Origin: Nocardioides panaciterrulae
GTDB taxonomy: Bacteria > Actinomycetota > Actinomycetes > Propionibacteriales > Nocardioidaceae
DNA: 64,000 nt
Assembly: GCF_013409645.1 (NCBI RefSeq)
Contig: NZ_JACCBG010000001.1
Location: forward strand, 2,602,001 to 2,666,000
Direction: 5' to 3'
Shown: positions 63,601 through 64,000 of the stretch, piece after piece
Layout: each line of letters starts with the position of its first letter
Position numbering within the stretch: position 1 is the stretch's first letter
Program-made: the position numbers and the translations under genes
Notes under the pieces: generated by a model
Told to the model about the DNA's origin: nothing
The model's input: only the letters and a program-made list of their open reading frames with translations
The model's database searches: none

Positions 63601-64000
63601 GCGGACGTCGGCCTGCACCGCGGCCGCCTTGCGGGCGACCTCGGCCTGCCGCCCCAGCGGCTTGAGCTGGCGCCGGATCTCGGTGAGCAGGTCGCCCAGG
63701 CGGTTGAGGTTGCCGTCGGTCGAGTCCAGCTTGCGCAGCGCCTTCTCCTTGCGCTTGCGGTGCTTGAGGACGCCCGCGGCCTCCTCGATGAAGCCGCGCC
63801 GGTCCTCGGGGGTCGCGTGCAGGATCGTGTCCAGCTGGCCCTGCCCGACGATCACGTGCATCTCGCGACCGATGCCGGAGTCCGAGAGCAGCTCCTGCAC
63901 GTCCAGCAGCCGGCACGAGCTGCCGTTGATGGCGTACTCCGAGCCGCCGCTGCGGAACATCGTGCGACTGATCGTGACCTCGGCGTACTCGATGGGGAGC
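60685..64000 (-). CDS. smc: Chromosome segregation protein SMC, partial (N terminus beyond the window)
   Basis: Organises and segregates the chromosome with ScpA/ScpB. About 1105 residues are visible; the first ~80, with Walker A, are outside. Present are the early EYAINGSSCRLLDV block, a long coiled coil (rich in Glu, Ala, Arg), the hinge, and the C-terminal LSLLSGGERSLVAVAFL signature and Walker B FYILDEVEAALDD. A pure (Gly-Ala)7 run encoded by a hexanucleotide tract (62509-62552) lies in the hinge region. The hinge-flanking coils are complete. Confidence 0.95.
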   Translation of the reverse strand, partial: LPIEYAEVTISRTMFRSGGSEYAINGSSCRLLDVQELLSDSGIGREMHVIVGQGQLDTILHATPEDRRGFIEEAAGVLKHRKRKEKALRKLDSTDGNLNRLGDLLTEIRRQLKPLGRQAEVARKAAAVQADVRDARARLLADDLVTARTSLEQELADESVLLQRREQVEQAIATAREHESRLEAALREDLPALSAAQETWFALSGLRERIRGTQSLAAERVRNAAGTSETEAGHSGRDPEQLEAEAERVREQEQRIAAEVETHRAALEEAVDARKHAEDAAAEEERRITALQRAAADRREGLARLHGQVNALKSRAAAAEDEVGRLTLAREDALARAERAQRDFTSLETRVAGLDAGEEGLDAEHEAAAGQLDDVEERLAKAREEAQQADRDRGALAARKEALELGLRRKDGAGALLAASEPVSGLLGSVAALLAVRAGYETAVAGALGSAADAVAVDGADAAVAVIGRLKDDDLGRAGMLVAGAGAGAGAGAGAGAEDRAAWPELGGRATYAVDVVDCPSALRPGLTRLLWRVAVVDDLPAARALVADHPEVAAVTREGDLLGAHFAAGGSSSQPSLIEIQAAVDEAATQLADAVAATERLGFDISRLEAERLEAHKRVDVALARLHESDATLAAVAEELGQYGSQARAVRGEAERLAQAIEKAEAARDQNLAGLAELEARLGRAEDDPEEEPDTSGRERLAEQAREARQAEMDARLALRTSEERARAIHGRADSLLRAARAEREARARAAERRERLLREGRAAEAVGAAAAYVLRRLEVSVQRAAEARAQVEQARAGREQELLAVRSALRDLQRELDELVSSVHRDEMARTQQRMRIEQLEERALEELGLDPDALVADYGPGQPVPATAPDEDGTMPDPVPFVREEQQKRLRAAERALSMLGKVNPLALEEFSAMEERHKFLTEQLEDLKKTRKDLLDIVKEVDTRVEQVFTEAYADVTRAFDATFARLFPGGEGRLVLTDPANMLTTGIEVEARPPGKKVKRLSLLSGGERSLVAVAFLVALFKARPSPFYILDEVEAALDDTNLGRLLEIYEELRENSQLLVITHQKRTMEVGDALYGVTMRGDGVSAVISQRLREAESA
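62509..62552. repeat. Hexanucleotide (GGCACC/GGCGCC) microsatellite within smc
   Basis: About seven copies of a 6-bp unit encode alternating Gly-Ala in the hinge region of SMC. Copy changes would keep the frame and only lengthen or shorten the linker. Confidence 0.85.

Overview
The window is 64 kb of very GC-rich DNA (roughly 70% or more by eye) with dense actinobacterial gene content. Marker genes point to the order Propionibacteriales, most likely a Nocardioides-like member of the Nocardioidaceae: a DUF2469 protein, a TIGR02569-type kinase-like protein, two amt-PII operons with glnD, an rpsP-khpA-rimM-trmD operon, many GTG starts, TANNNT -10 boxes lying 6-8 nt before start codons (leaderless mRNAs), and families of long GC-rich palindromes between genes. 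The genus is an inference; there is no rRNA in the window. No tRNA, rRNA, CRISPR array or insertion sequence was seen.

Layout. 1-1641: the end of a conserved block (rseP partial, dxr). 1777-26769: an accessory region for polyamine and omega-amino-acid use. It holds gabT, a first PotABCD-like ABC operon with a saccharopine-dehydrogenase-like gene and an aminobutyraldehyde dehydrogenase, a YtcJ-like amidohydrolase, a class III aminotransferase, a second PotABCD-like operon ending in a methylmalonate/malonate-semialdehyde dehydrogenase, an Lrp/AsnC regulator with a FAD amine oxidoreductase, and then an M1 peptidase, a RIO kinase, a LOG-family protein and a metallophosphoesterase. 26778-34230: GNAT, rlmN, a membrane protein, a histidine phosphatase, cdsA, frr, pyrH, tsf and rpsB. 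In many actinobacteria rlmN lies close to dxr-rseP, so the polyamine region looks like an insertion into that block. 34620-43982: M23 peptidase, xerC, dprA, comM-like, yraN, DUF2469, a FAD oxidoreductase with a DUF2071 protein, rnhB, lepB and rplS. 44256-46875: trmD (fused to a GNAT domain), rimM, khpA and rpsP. 47121-50008: vanW-like, VOC protein, amidohydrolase and NYN-domain protein. 50222-59300: ffh, glnD, glnK1, amt1, glnK2, amt2, ftsY and a small membrane protein. 59386-64000: thioesterase, TIGR02569 protein and smc (partial).

How the genes work together. The accessory region can be read as a spermidine/putrescine pathway. Two importers bring in polyamines. The aldehyde dehydrogenase oxidises 4-aminobutanal to GABA and perhaps 3-aminopropanal to beta-alanine. 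GabT and the second aminotransferase make the semialdehydes, and MmsA turns malonate semialdehyde into acetyl-CoA. The rest is translation (S2, EF-Ts, RRF, S16, RimM, TrmD, L19), protein export (Ffh, FtsY, LepB), nitrogen sensing (two Amt-PII pairs plus GlnD, each pair with a GlnR-like box), DNA processing (XerC, DprA, ComM-like, RNase HII) and chromosome structure (SMC).

The least ordinary signals are the TrmD-GNAT fusion, a 132-nt tail-to-tail coding overlap of a DUF2071 gene and rnhB made of 12-nt repeats read on both strands, a palindromic divergent leaderless promoter at 59824-59873, four unrelated families of long perfect palindromes between genes, a 54-bp interspersed repeat at three loci, and an operator-like motif shared by the catabolic promoters.
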